Of a stretch of 64,000 bases of DNA, positions 19,874-31,880 are shown in pieces. The position numbers and the translations under genes were made by a program. Below the pieces are notes generated by a model, which worked only from the letters and a program-made list of their open reading frames with translations, was not told where the DNA came from and searched no databases. Source of the DNA: an uncultured Verrucomicrobiales bacterium (GTDB lineage Bacteria; Verrucomicrobiota; Verrucomicrobiia; Verrucomicrobiales; Akkermansiaceae); assembly GCA_947039485.1 (NCBI GenBank), contig CAMQZC010000001.1:80565-144564 (forward strand), read 5' to 3'. The stretch's first letter is position 1. The number at the start of each line of letters is the position of its first letter.

Positions 19874-21289
19874 TTAGTTTTTGCTGAGTTGGTAACTTTC
19901 CTTGCCATCCTTCATGCTCCAGCCAAGCTCGCTGAGCTTGCCGCGCAGTTCATCGGCGCCTGCCCAGTTCTTCTCCACGCGAGCTCTCCATCGTTCTTCG
20001 GCGATGGCGATTACTTGCGCAGGGGCTTCGACTTGGGCGTCAGGGTCGGGGAGTTGGAGGCCGAGGGCCTCACAGATAAATCGCAGGGCGTACCATGTCT
20101 GGGTAGCCTCATCACAGCTCATCTCAGCAGGCTTCATACCCTTGATGCCACTAAAGACGTGACCCAGAGCCTCGGAGAGGTTGAGATCATCCTCAAGGCT
20201 GTCCCATGCAGGGGCAAAGATGCCAAGAACTGGCTGCTTCTTGCAAAAATCACGGTAGCTGGGCTCCTTGGCACCGCTGGCCTTGGCTAGTTGCTTGTTG
20301 ATGCGTCCGAGCTTGTTGAGCGCGGATGTGGCATCCTTGAGTCCACCCAGTGTGAAGTTGAGGGGGCGGCGGTAGTGTGAGCTAGAGAGGAGGTAGCGCA
20401 GAGATGCAGGGCTGTAGTCCATCTCGACAAGCTCATCGAGGGTGTACATGTTGCCCAAGCTCTTGCTCATCTTGGCACCATCAACCAGCAGGTGGGTGAT
20501 GTGGAACCAGAGGCGTGAGAAATGGCCACCGCAGGCGCAGCGGCTCTGCGCAATCTCATTCTCATGGTGGGGGAAGATGAGGTCAACACCACCGGAGTGC
20601 AGGTCAAAGTCAGCGCCAAGATACTTGTGGCTCATGGCAGAGCACTCAAGGTGCCAGCCGGGTCGGCCCTCGCCCCATGGGGAGTTCCAGTAATTCTCAC
20701 CATCCTCATCGCGGCGACCCTTCCAGAGGACGAAGTCAGCGACGCTGTCCTTCTCGTACTCATCGGTGTCAGCGCGCCCGTTGGCGGTCTGACCGAGGTT
20801 GAGGTTTTGCTTGTCGAGCTTGGCGAGTTTGCCGTAGTCGGCGTAGGAGGATATGCGGAAGTAGACAGAGCCGTCATCACTGGCGTAGGCGTGACCCTTG
20901 TCAACGAGTTGCTCAATCATGCTGATTTGCTCAGGGATATGAGCGACTGCTGAGGGCTCAATATGAGGAGTTAAGCAGTTGAGTGACTGACAATCATCGT
21001 GGAACTTGTTCGTCCACGTGGCGGTGTATTCTTTGAGGGGGATGCCCTGAGCTACCGAGTTGCGGATGGTCTTGTCATCCACATCAGTGAGGTTGCGCAC
21101 ATGCTTGCTGCGCAGTCCACCAAGCTCAACAACACGACGAAAGACATCTTGAGCGACAAAGGTGCGGAAGTTACCGATATGAGCTGCGGCATACACGGTA
21201 GGTCCACAGCAGTAGAAGCGCAGTTGCTTGCCATCTGCTGCTTCAACGGGCGTAACCGCCCCCGACTGTGTATCGTAGAGTTTTAACAT
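19874..21289 (-). CDS. cysS: Cysteinyl-tRNA synthetase
   Basis: The 471-residue class I synthetase has the first zinc cysteine at Cys28 (CCGPTVY), a HIGH motif in the form HIGN (37-40), the ECSAMS zinc ligand block, HHENEIAQS and the KMSKS loop (near residue 273). The length is normal for bacterial CysRS. It is the first gene of a reverse-strand cluster with queF and queC. The 384-bp gap between cysS and lysS holds both promoters but no further gene that I can see. Confidence 0.97.
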   Translation of the reverse strand: MLKLYDTQSGAVTPVEAADGKQLRFYCCGPTVYAAAHIGNFRTFVAQDVFRRVVELGGLRSKHVRNLTDVDDKTIRNSVAQGIPLKEYTATWTNKFHDDCQSLNCLTPHIEPSAVAHIPEQISMIEQLVDKGHAYASDDGSVYFRISSYADYGKLAKLDKQNLNLGQTANGRADTDEYEKDSVADFVLWKGRRDEDGENYWNSPWGEGRPGWHLECSAMSHKYLGADFDLHSGGVDLIFPHHENEIAQSRCACGGHFSRLWFHITHLLVDGAKMSKSLGNMYTLDELVEMDYSPASLRYLLSSSHYRRPLNFTLGGLKDATSALNKLGRINKQLAKASGAKEPSYRDFCKKQPVLGIFAPAWDSLEDDLNLSEALGHVFSGIKGMKPAEMSCDEATQTWYALRFICEALGLQLPDPDAQVEAPAQVIAIAEERWRARVEKNWAGADELRGKLSELGWSMKDGKESYQLSKN

Positions 21290-21673
21290 ACGCGCGTAGG
21301 ATACTCCCCTGAGGCGATTTTGTCAAGGTTGGAGCTTGTCACAATCGCGGAAAATAGGGAGAGTACATCAGCATTGCTGGAGAGAGTCAAAGAATGCTGA
21401 TACGTTTGATCCTATAATAGTGCCCCCCGTACGCTTGTACTGCGTGCGCCAGCATCCCCTGTCGTGGGTTTTTTTGATCGAGATCATGTTTTATTGATGA
21501 GTATATGAATTGTTTGCTAAAATTGAGTTTGTGAGATGTTGGTCTATCGATCAAGTTTATATAAACAAATCTTGTGCATAATTAGTAGATGGTAGCGATA
21601 ATGTGATAAAAAGGCTTTGGTATTTGAAATTTGGCTGGCATTGTTCATGTTTTCTGCTAATATTTTTTCACAT

Positions 21674-23161
21674 ATGTCAGAGAATACAACCAGTCATACC
21701 GCTCCGGGTACTTCGGAAGAAGAGCTTATTGCCGTGCGTCGTGAGAAGGTGGAGAAGATCCGCGAGCTTGGGGTAAATCCCTACGGCGGCCGCTTCGATA
21801 TCGACACGACCCCAGCACAAATCAAGGCAAACTTTGTAGAAGGTAAACAGGTCAAATTCTTAGGTCGCATCAGCTCCCTACGCGACATGGGCAACACGCA
21901 GTTCTTTGCATTGTCCGATGTATGCGGTAGCATCCAGTCCATGCTCACAAAGAAGAGCTGCACACCTGAAGAATGGTCACTCTGGAAACTGCTTGAGCGC
22001 GGTGACTGGATTGGTGTCGAGGGTGAGTGCTTTGTTACTCGCACAGGTGAGCCATCTGTACGTGTATCCTCTTTCATGCTGCTCTCTAAGGCTCTGCGCC
22101 CCATGCCTGACAAGTTCCATGGTCTTGCCGATCCAGACACACGCTATCGCAAGCGTCATCTCGACCTCATGAGCAATGCTGATAGCGCCAAGCGCTTCGT
22201 TCAGCGCTCCCTCATCATCAAGGAAATCCGCGATTATCTCAATACGCGCGGATACTTGGAGGTAGAGACCCCCATGCTGCAAGATATGGCTGGTGGTGCA
22301 GCCGCAAAGCCCTTTGAATCCTACTTTAACGCCCTCAAGAAGCCCGTGACTCTGCGCATCGCGCCCGAGCTCTTCTTGAAGCGCCTGTTGGTGGGTGGTT
22401 TCCCCCAGATTTACGAGCTCAACCGCAACTTCCGCAACGAAGGCCTCTCTCGTCGCCACAATCCAGAGTTCACCGTGCTTGAAGTCTATAAGGCTGGCGG
22501 TGACTTTGAGACCATGGCTGAGATGATGGAGGAGATGATCACCTCTGTTGCCGAGAAGGTTTTTGGAACGCTGAAGTTTGAGCAGTACGATGAGGCCGGC
22601 AATGTGCGCTGGAGTGTTGACCTCACTCGCCCATGGCGCCGTGCATCCTATCATGATCTCGTCAGCGAAGCTGCTGGTGCAGACTGGTTCGTGCTGAGTA
22701 CTGAGCAACGCCGCGAGCGCGCGAAGAATGATTTTGGCCTCTCAATCAACCCAGATCTCGATGATACAGCTGTATCTCAGGCTGTTTATGAGAAACTCGT
22801 CGAGGAAAAGCAGGCTAACCCCCTCTTTGTCACCCACGTCTCCCGTGGTCTTGTCCCTCTGGCGAAGGCTAATCCTGAGAACCCTGAGGTCGTTGATGTC
22901 TTTGAACTCGTGATGAACGGTCAGGAACTCTGCCCCGGTTACTCCGAGCAAAATGACCCAGTCGCTCAGCTTGAGAGCTTCCAAAACCAATCTGGTGAGG
23001 AGACTCAAAATATTGATTACGACTTTGTCGAGACTCTGGAATCTGGCATGCCTAGCGCAGGTGGTATCGGTATCGGTATTGACCGTCTCTGCATCTTGCT
23101 CACTGGTGCAAACTCTATCCGCGACGTCATCCTCTTCCCCCAATTAAAGAGCCGTAATTAA
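21674..23161 (+). CDS. lysS: Lysyl-tRNA synthetase (class II)
   Basis: The 495-residue synthetase has an N-terminal OB-fold anticodon domain (VKFLGRISSLRDMGNTQFFAL) and a class II catalytic core with motif 2 (FRNEGLSRRHNPEFTVLE) and motif 3 (GIGIGIDRLCILLTG). The ATG at 21674 (MSENTTSHT) is chosen. The open frame extends 19 codons upstream but that part is hydrophobic and unlike LysRS. It is followed by a terminator and the PP2C gene. Confidence 0.97.
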   Translation: MSENTTSHTAPGTSEEELIAVRREKVEKIRELGVNPYGGRFDIDTTPAQIKANFVEGKQVKFLGRISSLRDMGNTQFFALSDVCGSIQSMLTKKSCTPEEWSLWKLLERGDWIGVEGECFVTRTGEPSVRVSSFMLLSKALRPMPDKFHGLADPDTRYRKRHLDLMSNADSAKRFVQRSLIIKEIRDYLNTRGYLEVETPMLQDMAGGAAAKPFESYFNALKKPVTLRIAPELFLKRLLVGGFPQIYELNRNFRNEGLSRRHNPEFTVLEVYKAGGDFETMAEMMEEMITSVAEKVFGTLKFEQYDEAGNVRWSVDLTRPWRRASYHDLVSEAAGADWFVLSTEQRRERAKNDFGLSINPDLDDTAVSQAVYEKLVEEKQANPLFVTHVSRGLVPLAKANPENPEVVDVFELVMNGQELCPGYSEQNDPVAQLESFQNQSGEETQNIDYDFVETLESGMPSAGGIGIGIDRLCILLTGANSIRDVILFPQLKSRN

Positions 23162-23166
23162 TGCAT

Positions 23167-23208
23167 TTCCAAGAAACACGCAATTTCCTTGCGGTGTTCT
23201 TGTCTTTA
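23167..23208 (+). terminator. Terminator of lysS
   Basis: Stem CAAGAA-CAC-GCAA pairs with TTGC-GTG-TTCTTG with two single-base bulges, followed by TCTTT. It sits between lysS and the phosphatase gene. Confidence 0.6.
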
Positions 23209-23227
23209 TGTTAATTTAGTGGTTGAT

Positions 23228-23965
23228 ATGGATGCTTACGCAGCACAGTGGATTGGCAAGCGCAACTCTCAGGAGGACGCCTACGCCATCAAGCACTTCC
23301 CAACGGGTACCCTAGCCGTCATCTGTGACGGTATGGGTGGTCATTGTCATGGTGCCGAAGCCTCAAAAATGGCGGCTTCCTCTTTTGTGGATGCCTTTGA
23401 GCTTGCCCCAGCGCAGAGTATTGTAGAGAGCCTTAGAAGCTCACTCAATCATGCAAATAGCATGATTGCCAAGCTCTTTGAGGGCTATACCTTGGATGCG
23501 GATGACTTTGGCGGCAGTACGCTGCTGGCGGTCTTTATGACTCGCTTCTCCCTGAGTTGGGTGAGCGTTGGAGACTCTCCCCTCATGCTCTGGCGTGCTG
23601 GTCGACTCTACCGCCTCAATGAGGATCACTCCATGCGCGGCATCTTGTCTGAGTGCTCCCAAAAGGGCTCAACCGACCACCGCAACGCACTGCGTGCAGG
23701 TCACGTGCTTCGCTCCGCCCTGACTGGCGAAAATATCGATCTCATTGATCTACCTACGCGCCCCTACCCCCTGCTGCCACGCGACCGCGTGATACTCGCG
23801 ACAGACGGAGCCGAGGACCTACTCTACAGTTACTGCCTGCCATCCTCCGTGGTGCAGCTGCTCAATACACGAGAGGGAGCACTCGCTCCGCAAATCATCG
23901 AGGCCTGCCGTCAATTGGATGATCAGTTCGCCGATAATGTCACTGTGCTGAGCTTAGACACCTAA
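23228..23965 (+). CDS. PP2C-family serine/threonine phosphatase
   Basis: The 245-residue protein has the metal-binding PPM motifs in order: RNSQEDAY near the N-terminus, VICDGMGGH (about residue 38), GGSTLLAVF, SWVSVGDSPLML, the late ATDGAEDLL and the terminal DNVTVLSL. All aspartates that bind the two metal ions appear to be present, so it should be active. Such stand-alone cytoplasmic PP2C enzymes usually reverse Hanks-type kinases. No kinase is adjacent. The ATG at 23228 (MDAYAAQW) was chosen over an upstream frame that overlaps the lysS terminator. Confidence 0.92.
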   Translation: MDAYAAQWIGKRNSQEDAYAIKHFPTGTLAVICDGMGGHCHGAEASKMAASSFVDAFELAPAQSIVESLRSSLNHANSMIAKLFEGYTLDADDFGGSTLLAVFMTRFSLSWVSVGDSPLMLWRAGRLYRLNEDHSMRGILSECSQKGSTDHRNALRAGHVLRSALTGENIDLIDLPTRPYPLLPRDRVILATDGAEDLLYSYCLPSSVVQLLNTREGALAPQIIEACRQLDDQFADNVTVLSLDT

Positions 23966-23980
23966 GTCTACGAATTAAGC

Positions 23981-24009
23981 TTGCTTTTATTGCCCTGTGA
24001 GGGTAGTAT
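23981..24009 (+). promoter_or_regulatory. rnpB promoter
   Basis: TTGCTT (23981-23986), a 17-bp spacer and TAGTAT (24004-24009). The predicted start point at about 24016 agrees with the first base of helix P1 of the RNase P RNA. Confidence 0.6.
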
Positions 24010-24015
24010 CTGTCC

Positions 24016-24391
24016 TATCCGATAAGTCTGGGTGGTCGCTGGTTAGAAATAGCTAGAGGAAAGTCTGGACATCTTAGATAGCGCGTCCTGTGAAAGCAGG
24101 AGACGCCTGGCTCTAAGGTCAGGTGGACGGAAAGTGCCACAGAGAATATACCGCCTGCAAGGGTAAGGGTGAAAAGGTGGGGTAAGAGCCTACCGCTCTG
24201 GAGGTAACGAAGGAGGCATGGTAAACCCCGCGTGATGCAAAACAAACAGGGAAAGGGTCATCTACCCGTCGTATTCCCGGGTATTAGTTGCAGCTCAGCT
24301 TGCTGAGCCACGCCGTAAGGCGTGAGAAAAATGATCACACAGCCTCCCACAAGGAGGTGGACAAAATCTGGCTTATAGGGCTTATCGGATA
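24016..24391 (+). ncRNA. rnpB: RNase P RNA, bacterial class A
   Basis: The two ends pair as helix P1 (TATCCGATAAGTC with GGCTTATCGGATA). Next to P1 is the universally conserved block AGAGGAAAGTCTGGACAT at about 24055, a one-base variant of GAGGAAAGTCCGGGC. The 3' core ends ACAAAATCTGGCTTAT, the variant of ACAGAANCCGGCTTAT. The length of about 376 nt fits a type A RNA, which cuts 5' leaders from tRNA precursors. It is flanked by a promoter and a perfect terminator hairpin. Confidence 0.95.
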
Positions 24392-24401
24392 CATTTTTAT
24401 T

Positions 24402-24441
24402 AGAGGCTGAGTCGTTATCATAACGACTCAGCCTCTTTTTA
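24402..24441 (+). terminator. Perfect hairpin terminator after rnpB
   Basis: A 16-bp perfect stem (AGAGGCTGAGTCGTTA with TAACGACTCAGCCTCT, 24402-24436) with a 3-nt loop and then TTTTTA. The T run overlaps the stop codon of the convergent hydrolase gene, which it may also terminate. Confidence 0.9.
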
Positions 24442-25598
24442 TTCCTTCACGACAACGCTAGCAGAGTCTCCCTGCACACGCAGCTTGGCTGGGAAGACCA
24501 GATACATATCGCGCATGGCATCCACATCCTCTTGGATATTGGCGGGCAGGTGGGGGACGATCCCCTCAAAGATGAGCTTCTTGCCGCGCATGAGGCGCAC
24601 AGGTTTATTGAGATTGAGCATCTCGTCATTGAGCCCAATGCTGAGATTAGCAACATCACTCTCTTCAATCGTGATGACGTTCCCCTTGTAACTAGCGACA
24701 ATCTTGTCACCCTGCCTGACCTCAGAGGAATCAACCTGTAGCCAGCAGAATCGCTCACGCAGCACATCGTCCTGCACCCATACTACCTTCTTGGGTATCG
24801 GATTGCGCTTAAACGTTGGCATCCATTTCATCGACATTGCATCCTCTAGCTTCATCCAGTGACCGTATTGGGGGAAAATCCGCACTTGATGGATGTAGGC
24901 ACCGTGATTTTGCTGGGCGAGCGTATCGAGCTCTTTCTCCCATTGCATGGCAAACTTGTTACGGTCATAGGGGCTGTCCTGCCCACCCATGTAGAGCCCA
25001 AAGGGGAGATTGTAAAGACTATCAATTTGAGCATCGCCAGGATGCCCCGCGCTCATGGCGGCAGCCGCCCAGAGATCAGCGACGCGAGGGGCGAGCTGGT
25101 AGGTGCCATCCCCTCCTGCTGAGAACCCCATGATGTAAACCTTGTTGGGGTTGACGCCCTCCTTAATGATAGCCATCTCGATAATTTGCTCGATAAAGGG
25201 GTCCATGTAGCCCTGATGCCACATGTTCCAAGAGTTGGTAGGAGAGCGTGGGACGAAGTAGATACCCTCCTCGGGTTGGTAAAGATTCTTGTGATTATTC
25301 CACTGCTGGTCGTTGATGATTGGAAGTGTCTCACCACCGCCGTGCATCGCGATGTAGAGGGCACGATCACCCTTTTTCTTGCTGCCAAATCTGCTGTAGA
25401 CAAACTTCATGCGGTAGCCGTCATGCTTGAGCTCCCCAGCATCCTAGTCCTTGCCATAGGACTTGATGGACTGTTTTTCTCGCTCAGCAATGGACTGAGC
25501 GATGGCTTGATTTGCTTGCTCGTTAGTCAGAGAAGGCGCTTCTGCGGCAAGAGCGCAAAGGTGCTCAGGGCGAGGAGTGAGTACTTGAGGATGTTCAT
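24439..25598 (-). pseudogene. Broken secreted alpha/beta-hydrolase (PHB depolymerase/esterase-like)
   Basis: The 323-residue open part (start at 25410) has an esterase fold: IAMHGGGE as oxyanion-hole region, VYIMGFSAGGDGTY with the nucleophile serine, GGQDSPYD and QYGHWM with the likely Asp and His. Upstream sequence continues the same protein: ATG at 25598 starts a signal peptide (MNILKYSLLALSTFALL). A frameshift near 25550 leads to EAPSLTNEQANQAIAQSIAE. An in-frame TAG at 25444-25446 sits between SIKSYGKD and DAGELKHDGYRMKF. With two lesions the exported protein cannot be made. A cytoplasmic product from 25410 is possible but would lack export. Sequencing error is the alternative for either lesion alone. 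Confidence 0.75.
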
Positions 25599-25663
25599 AG
25601 AGGAATACTTAAAGCATATCATTTCCCCTTGTTAAGTCAATGTCATAAGTGAGGCATCTAGAC

Positions 25664-25700
25664 ACAAAAAAGCGCGTCTAGCTCTGAGCTAGACGCGCTT
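25664..25700 (-). terminator. Terminator of groES-groEL
   Basis: Reading leftward, a 14-bp perfect stem (AAGCGCGTCTAGCT with AGCTAGACGCGCTT) is followed by six T. It lies 36 bp past the groEL stop. Confidence 0.93.
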
Positions 25701-25736
25701 GCTGAATTAATGTTCTGCCGAGGGCAGGGGGCTAAC

Positions 25737-27398
<1,662 letters not shown>

Positions 27399-27420
27399 TT
27401 AAATTGTTGAATTGGCTGAT

Positions 27421-27705
27421 TTAGCCGATGATTGCGAGAATATCGCTCTCGCTAAGGATGGTGTAAGTCTGGCTGTTGTAGCTAACATCTGTGCCGCCAA
27501 ACTTGCTGATAAGAACCTTATCGCCTTCTTTGACGCTGAAAGTGATGATGTTGCCTTCTTTGTCAACGCCTCCTGTGCCGATGGCACGTACGATGGCTTC
27601 TTGTGGCTTTTCCTTCGCAGTTTCGGGGAGGAAAAGACCGCCGGAAGTAATGCTTTCTGCTTCGACGCGCTCGATGAGCACGCGTTGTCCTAATGGTTTA
27701 ATCAT
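27421..27705 (-). CDS. groES: Co-chaperonin GroES (Hsp10)
   Basis: The 94-residue lid subunit has the family start IKPLGQRVLIERV, the mobile loop region ESITSGGLFLPETAKEKP and the KEGDKVLISKFGGT block. It lies between dnaK and groEL. The hairpin after dnaK and a dyad in the 115-bp gap suggest groESL has its own promoter. Confidence 0.98.
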   Translation of the reverse strand: MIKPLGQRVLIERVEAESITSGGLFLPETAKEKPQEAIVRAIGTGGVDKEGNIITFSVKEGDKVLISKFGGTDVSYNSQTYTILSESDILAIIG

Positions 27706-27741
27706 GGTGTGTTTTTGTATTGGGTTGTTCTTGATATGAGA

Positions 27742-27756
27742 TTGAACTCAGTTCAA
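27742..27756. promoter_or_regulatory. Perfect dyad TTGAACT-C-AGTTCAA upstream of groES
   Basis: A 15-bp inverted repeat lies 36 bp before the groES start. It shares the AACT...AGTT core with the 16-bp palindrome before dnaK. It is not CIRCE (TTAGCACTC-N9-GAGTGCTAA). A role as a heat-shock operator is inferred. Confidence 0.4.
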
Positions 27757-27775
27757 TGAAGTTGTTAGAGGGCTA

Positions 27776-27813
27776 AAGAACGACAAGGGCGGGTGCGAGA
27801 CCCACCCTTGTCG
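27776..27813 (-). terminator. Hairpin after dnaK
   Basis: CGACAAGGG-TGGGT pairs with ACCC-GCCCTTGTCG (27781-27813), followed leftward by TTCTTT. It is a moderate terminator that could partly separate dnaK from groESL. Confidence 0.65.
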
Positions 27814-27820
27814 GTGATTT

Positions 27821-29893
<2,073 letters not shown>

Positions 29894-29960
29894 TCAATAT
29901 AATAATTAGCGATAGATTTTCAGCGATAATACAAGTGTGATATTTCACCACGTCCTTAGT

Positions 29961-30015
29961 GACATTTTGCCGCAGTGTAGTGACAAAATGCCGCAGCTAT
30001 ATGAGACATTTTGTC
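29961..30015. repeat. Three phased CATTTTG sites, candidate enhancer array
   Basis: GTGACATTTTGCCGCAG, GTGACAAAATGCCGCAG and GACATTTTGTC begin their CATTTTG or CAAAATG cores at 29963, 29984 and 30007, spaced 21 and 23 bp. They lie 120-190 bp upstream of the sigma-54-like promoter, a normal distance for an enhancer-binding activator, in the 421-bp gap between dnaK and tRNA-Ser that holds no gene. Confidence 0.4.
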
Positions 30016-30110
30016 ATGCTGGTTAATTTGTAGAAATGCTAACTGAGAGGCCAAAATGGAGGCAGAAATGAAGCTTGGTACAGAAAATTATAATTTTTTC
30101 AATTTTGATA

Positions 30111-30139
30111 TTGACGTAAAATAAAAGTTCTGCTATAAT
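30111..30139 (+). promoter_or_regulatory. tRNA-Ser promoter
   Basis: TTGACG (30111-30116), 17-bp spacer, TATAAT (30134-30139). The predicted start is about 10 nt before the mature tRNA. Confidence 0.8.
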
Positions 30140-30155
30140 TCTGTCACGCCAAAAA

Positions 30156-30245
30156 GGAGCGGTGGCCGAGTGGCTGAAGGCACCCGTTTGCTAAACGGAC
30201 GTAGCGTTTTAAGCGCTACCGGGGGTTCGAATCCCCCCCGCTCCG
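30156..30245 (+). tRNA. tRNA-Ser (GCU)
   Basis: The 90-nt class II tRNA has acceptor GGAGCGG/CCGCTCC with discriminator G, anticodon loop TTGCTAA (anticodon GCT), a long variable arm (TAGCG-TTTTAAG-CGCTA) and T-loop GGTTCGAATCC. CCA is not encoded. It marks the left edge of the accessory island, and tRNA-Ser genes are common integration sites. I found no second copy of its 3' end in the window. Confidence 0.97.
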
Positions 30246-30262
30246 TTCTCTGGAACATCATG

Positions 30263-30293
30263 AAGCCGCAGAATCAATTGATTCTGCGGCTTT
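30263..30293 (+). terminator. Terminator of tRNA-Ser
   Basis: Perfect stem AAGCCGCAGAATC with GATTCTGCGGCTT around a short AATT loop, then TCTG. It lies 18 bp after the tRNA. Confidence 0.8.
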
Positions 30294-30300
30294 CTGCTTG

Positions 30301-30600
30301 TCAAAATTTAGCGACAATGCTACAAATTGACACTCGGTTTGGGTAAGGTCCTAAAATTTGATGCTGATTAATCCACACATGAGATGAATGGTTTTGGCTG
30401 GGCTTCCGTTTTTAATAGAGGTGGGCAATTTCTTTTCAAGTGCCTGTCAATCAATCTTATTTGCTAAATGATAAAGAGGATGCAAGGATTCTAATTGTTC
30501 TTCAAATGGACTAAAAAGGCTAAATTGATTGAGATTATTGGCTTTGAGTAACAAGGCTAAATCATCAACTATTTTACCAAGTTGGACTATGAACTTGTAA
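30301..30600 (-). pseudogene. Remnant of an IS5-like transposase (N-terminal part)
   Basis: Reverse-strand reading gives NLNQFSLFSPFEEQLESLHP, then LYHLANKID, a TGA where this family has Trp (DWQ), then QALEKKLP, KNGSPAKTIHLMCGLISIKF, TAG and DLTQTECQFVALSLN. This matches the start of IS5-group transposases (HPLYxLAxxIDW, GRPAKxIRLMVGLLxLK). Two stop codons and no catalytic DDE region remain. It occupies most of the gap between tRNA-Ser and the Fic gene. Confidence 0.6.
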
Positions 30601-30674
30601 TTAAATGAGCCATTTTTAAAACAATAGCTTAAAAATCAACATATAAACGTAATTATAAGGGTTGGCAATATATT

Positions 30675-30732
30675 CAAAGCTAGGTTTAACTTGATCATTT
30701 TTTAATAAAAGACTAAATTAAACCTAGCTTTG
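30675..30732. repeat. 15-bp perfect inverted repeat before the fic operon
   Basis: CAAAGCTAGGTTTAA (30675-30689) and its exact complement (30718-30732) enclose a 28-bp AT-rich loop, 87 bp before the Fic start codon. Confidence 0.75.
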
Positions 30733-30762
30733 TACGATGGAATAAGATACTATCTCATTATG

Positions 30763-30798
30763 TCAATTGCATCATTTTAGTGAAAAAGATGCAATTGA
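30763..30798. repeat. 11-bp perfect inverted repeat in the fic leader
   Basis: TCAATTGCATC (30763-30773) and GATGCAATTGA (30788-30798) enclose 14 bp, ending 20 bp before the Fic ATG. It could be an operator or an RNA hairpin close to the ribosome-binding site (GTGAGGAA). Confidence 0.7.
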
Positions 30799-30818
30799 AT
30801 AGAAAGTGAGGAACTTGA

Positions 30819-31880
30819 ATGCGAAATTATGATTATAGAAGTAAATGGGAAAAGCTATTAAGCCCAGATATCGTTGCATTGCTATCGCAAATCCATGAGT
30901 TTAAGGGTCGCCAAAATCTTTTTATTGAATTCAAAGAAGATGCTTTAACTCATCTTGTTGAGCGGGCAAAGATTCAAAGCACAGCCGCATCTAATGCGAT
31001 TGAAGGTATCCATACTTCCGATGAACGCCTTAAATTGATTGTGAAAAATAAAACGATAGCAATTACAAGAGACGAGCATGAAATTGCTGGCTATAGGGAT
31101 GTGTTGGCCACCATCCATGAAAATCATGACTATATACCGCCTACGGTAAACATGATTTTGCAGCTCCACAGAGATTTATATAGGTTCTCAGCCCACTCCT
31201 TTGCCGGGCAGTATAAAATCAGCAACAATGTGATTGCTGAAATTGATTGTGATGGCAACAAGTCTACTCGCTTTACGCCTGTAGGGGCATGGGAAACACA
31301 GAGTTCCATGGATGAGCTGTGCAAGAATTATCGCGAAATCATTGAAGAAGGAAAGGTAGACCCCCTTTTAATCATTCCCATGTTTGTTTTAGATTTCCTC
31401 TGCATTCACCCGTTCACCGATGGAAATGGTCGAATGAGTCGATTACTTACGCTCTTGCTGCTTTATCGAGCTGGTTATATTGTAGGGAAATATATAAGCA
31501 TTGAGAAATTGATAGAACAAACAAAAGAAACTTATTATGAATCGCTGAAAGATAGCTCGGTGAACTGGCATGAGGTGGTAAGTAATTACGAGCCCTTTGT
31601 AAAGTATATGCTGGGTCTCATCGTTGCCGCTTATCGAGATTTTGATAATAATGCAGATAAGCTTATCACAAAAGGCTTATCAAAGCCCGAAAGAGTTGCT
31701 GAAAAGATCAAAGAATCAATGGGAAAAATAAGCAAAAAAGAACTTTTAGCAAAATGCCCTGACATTAGCGTTGTCACCGTGCAACGAGCATTAAACAGCT
31801 TAATACAAAACAATCAAATTACCAAATTAGGTGGTGGTCGCTACACAACTTATGTATGGAATAGAGAACAAGAATTATGA
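30819..31880 (+). CDS. Fic family protein (class II, AMP-transferase-like)
   Basis: Fic enzymes transfer AMP or similar groups from nucleotides to protein side chains. The 353-residue protein has the complete active-site motif HPFTDGNGRMSR (from residue 196), with catalytic His and the anion-binding loop. The N-terminal half holds the class II inhibitory motif S-x3-E-G (Ser58-Glu62-Gly63), which blocks productive ATP binding until relieved. The last 70 residues look like a winged helix, which would allow DNA binding and autoregulation. The GTGAGGAA ribosome site is good. It overlaps hsdM by 4 bp (ATGA), so it is translationally coupled to the restriction operon and its target may be part of that system. 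The coupling is seen, the target is inferred. Confidence 0.93.
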   Translation: MRNYDYRSKWEKLLSPDIVALLSQIHEFKGRQNLFIEFKEDALTHLVERAKIQSTAASNAIEGIHTSDERLKLIVKNKTIAITRDEHEIAGYRDVLATIHENHDYIPPTVNMILQLHRDLYRFSAHSFAGQYKISNNVIAEIDCDGNKSTRFTPVGAWETQSSMDELCKNYREIIEEGKVDPLLIIPMFVLDFLCIHPFTDGNGRMSRLLTLLLLYRAGYIVGKYISIEKLIEQTKETYYESLKDSSVNWHEVVSNYEPFVKYMLGLIVAAYRDFDNNADKLITKGLSKPERVAEKIKESMGKISKKELLAKCPDISVVTVQRALNSLIQNNQITKLGGGRYTTYVWNREQEL

